Shown here: piece after piece, positions 63,111-64,000 of the stretch
Position numbering within the stretch: the first letter of the stretch is position 1
Layout: the number at the start of each line of letters is the position of its first letter
Source: Panonychus citri
Taxonomy: Eukaryota > Arthropoda > Arachnida > Trombidiformes > Tetranychidae
DNA: 64,000 nt
Direction of reading: 5' to 3'
Assembly (NCBI RefSeq): GCF_014898815.1
Contig: NW_026515507.1
Location: 372,001 to 436,000, forward strand
The notes under the pieces: model-generated
Databases searched by the model: none
Told to the model about the DNA's origin: nothing
What the model saw: only the letters and a program-made list of their open reading frames with translations
Translations under genes and position numbers: made by a program

Positions 63111-64000
63111 GGATCATTTAGATATTAAGCTAATCATTTTTTTCTCTAAATGGTAAACAATTAAATTTAATTTTTCTCTCTTACGGAGAAAAACAATTAA
63201 TTAATTTAATTGTTATTTTCTAATTTAAACATGAACATCCTTTGTGATTTTCCCTTTTTCCTTTTAATTATAATTGATAAACTTTTCTTTTCTTTTTCTC
63301 CCTCAATTGGATTAACTTATTTTACTCGAGATTAGATTTAAACAAAAGTTTAACTTGAACGTTTTTTAATTTAAATTGTTCATTAATTTTGTTCAATTGT
63401 TTTCTGTTTACATTTTTAATTACGAGCAATTAAAAAAGATTCACAATTAATCAAATTTTTAATTTCGTTCAATTCCTGGTGACATCTTACGTTTTCTATT
63501 GAAACTAATGTTCTCATTGTTTTTATTTCTCAATTAGAAACAAAAATTCACTTCATTTAATTTAATTTGATTGTTTTTCCATTAATTTCTCATCTTATCA
63601 ATTTAATTGTTGTGTTAATTAACCTTCTAACATCAAGAGAAACCAAGGAAACTAATTGTAAGTCTAAAAATATAAACCATTTGATCAACGTAATCATTTT
63701 GTTACAATTTCATCATAATTTAACCATTCACATTGAACTGATACTTATTAGATTTTGTATTGTGTAATTAACTAATCAAATTAATTGGTGATCAGTTAAT
63801 TACATGGAATTAGAGTAACTAATCAAACTAAATATCTATTGGATGTAATTTAATTTGATGAAATTTTGATATTTTTCTTGCTCTATTTATTCAATGGTTT
63901 TACTTGTTGAGTTTCTTGTTTATTTTTCTAGCTATTTGTTAATTGTTGGCACTAATTTCTTTTAATTTCCATTCTTTTCTAGTTAATTAGATACACAATT
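63111..64000. other. AT-rich sequence, nothing recognised
   Basis: The right edge is dominated by ATTAA and AATTGTT words. The only open frame (63567-63767, +) is low-complexity and unsupported. If the exon at 63.0-63.1 kb is real, this would be part of its upstream intron. Confidence 0.5.

Overview
The window is animal nuclear DNA: AT-rich, with short GT-AG introns inside several genes, AATAAA poly(A) signals and a decayed mariner-type transposon. The gene set and sequence style suggest an arthropod, perhaps a mite or other chelicerate, but nothing here fixes the species. I saw no CRISPR array, rRNA or tRNA.

Region 1 to 32.2 kb (+ strand) is one large gene whose 5' end lies left of the window. 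It encodes a type I membrane protein: a beta-sandwich domain with weak resemblance to LPMO/chitin-binding type 4 domains, two EGF-like repeats, three DOMON domains separated by Pro/Glu/Ser-rich linkers, a SEA-like domain, one transmembrane helix and a Gly/Ser/Tyr-rich tail. Intron phases match at every junction. One intron is 18.2 kb and holds the transposon relic, microsatellites and clusters of CAGGTAA motifs.

Region 32.7 to 39.5 kb is compact: a HAD phosphatase of the phosphoglycolate/pyridoxal-phosphate phosphatase family (+), NOP10 (+, two exons), FEN1 (+, three exons, with a long acidic insertion and a reading-frame break), a GT10 alpha-1,3-fucosyltransferase (-, convergent with FEN1) and a small EGF-like membrane protein (-).

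Region 39.7 to 61.5 kb holds two minus-strand genes assembled from split exons: a divergent polypeptide N-acetylgalactosaminyltransferase (five exons) and a TruA-family tRNA pseudouridine synthase like PUSL1 (seven exons). The sixth PUSL1 exon is separated from the fifth by a 16.6 kb intron. That intron contains a decayed copy of NOP10 that still has its intron, so it arose by DNA duplication. It also contains GA microsatellites and one doubtful ORF.

Region 61.6 to 64 kb holds a His/Gln-rich minus-strand ORF ending in a cysteine motif like those of three-finger ectodomains, an unusual row of perfect hairpins, and a possible terminal exon of a gene off the right edge.

The genes are not an operon. 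Two of them (FUT and GALNT) make Golgi glycans, while NOP10 and PUSL1 both serve RNA pseudouridylation. No clearly new multi-gene system is visible. The best leads are the FEN1 insertion and frame break, the hairpin row near 62.8 kb, the structured intron before the membrane exon of the DOMON gene, and the CAGGTAA/GA islands.
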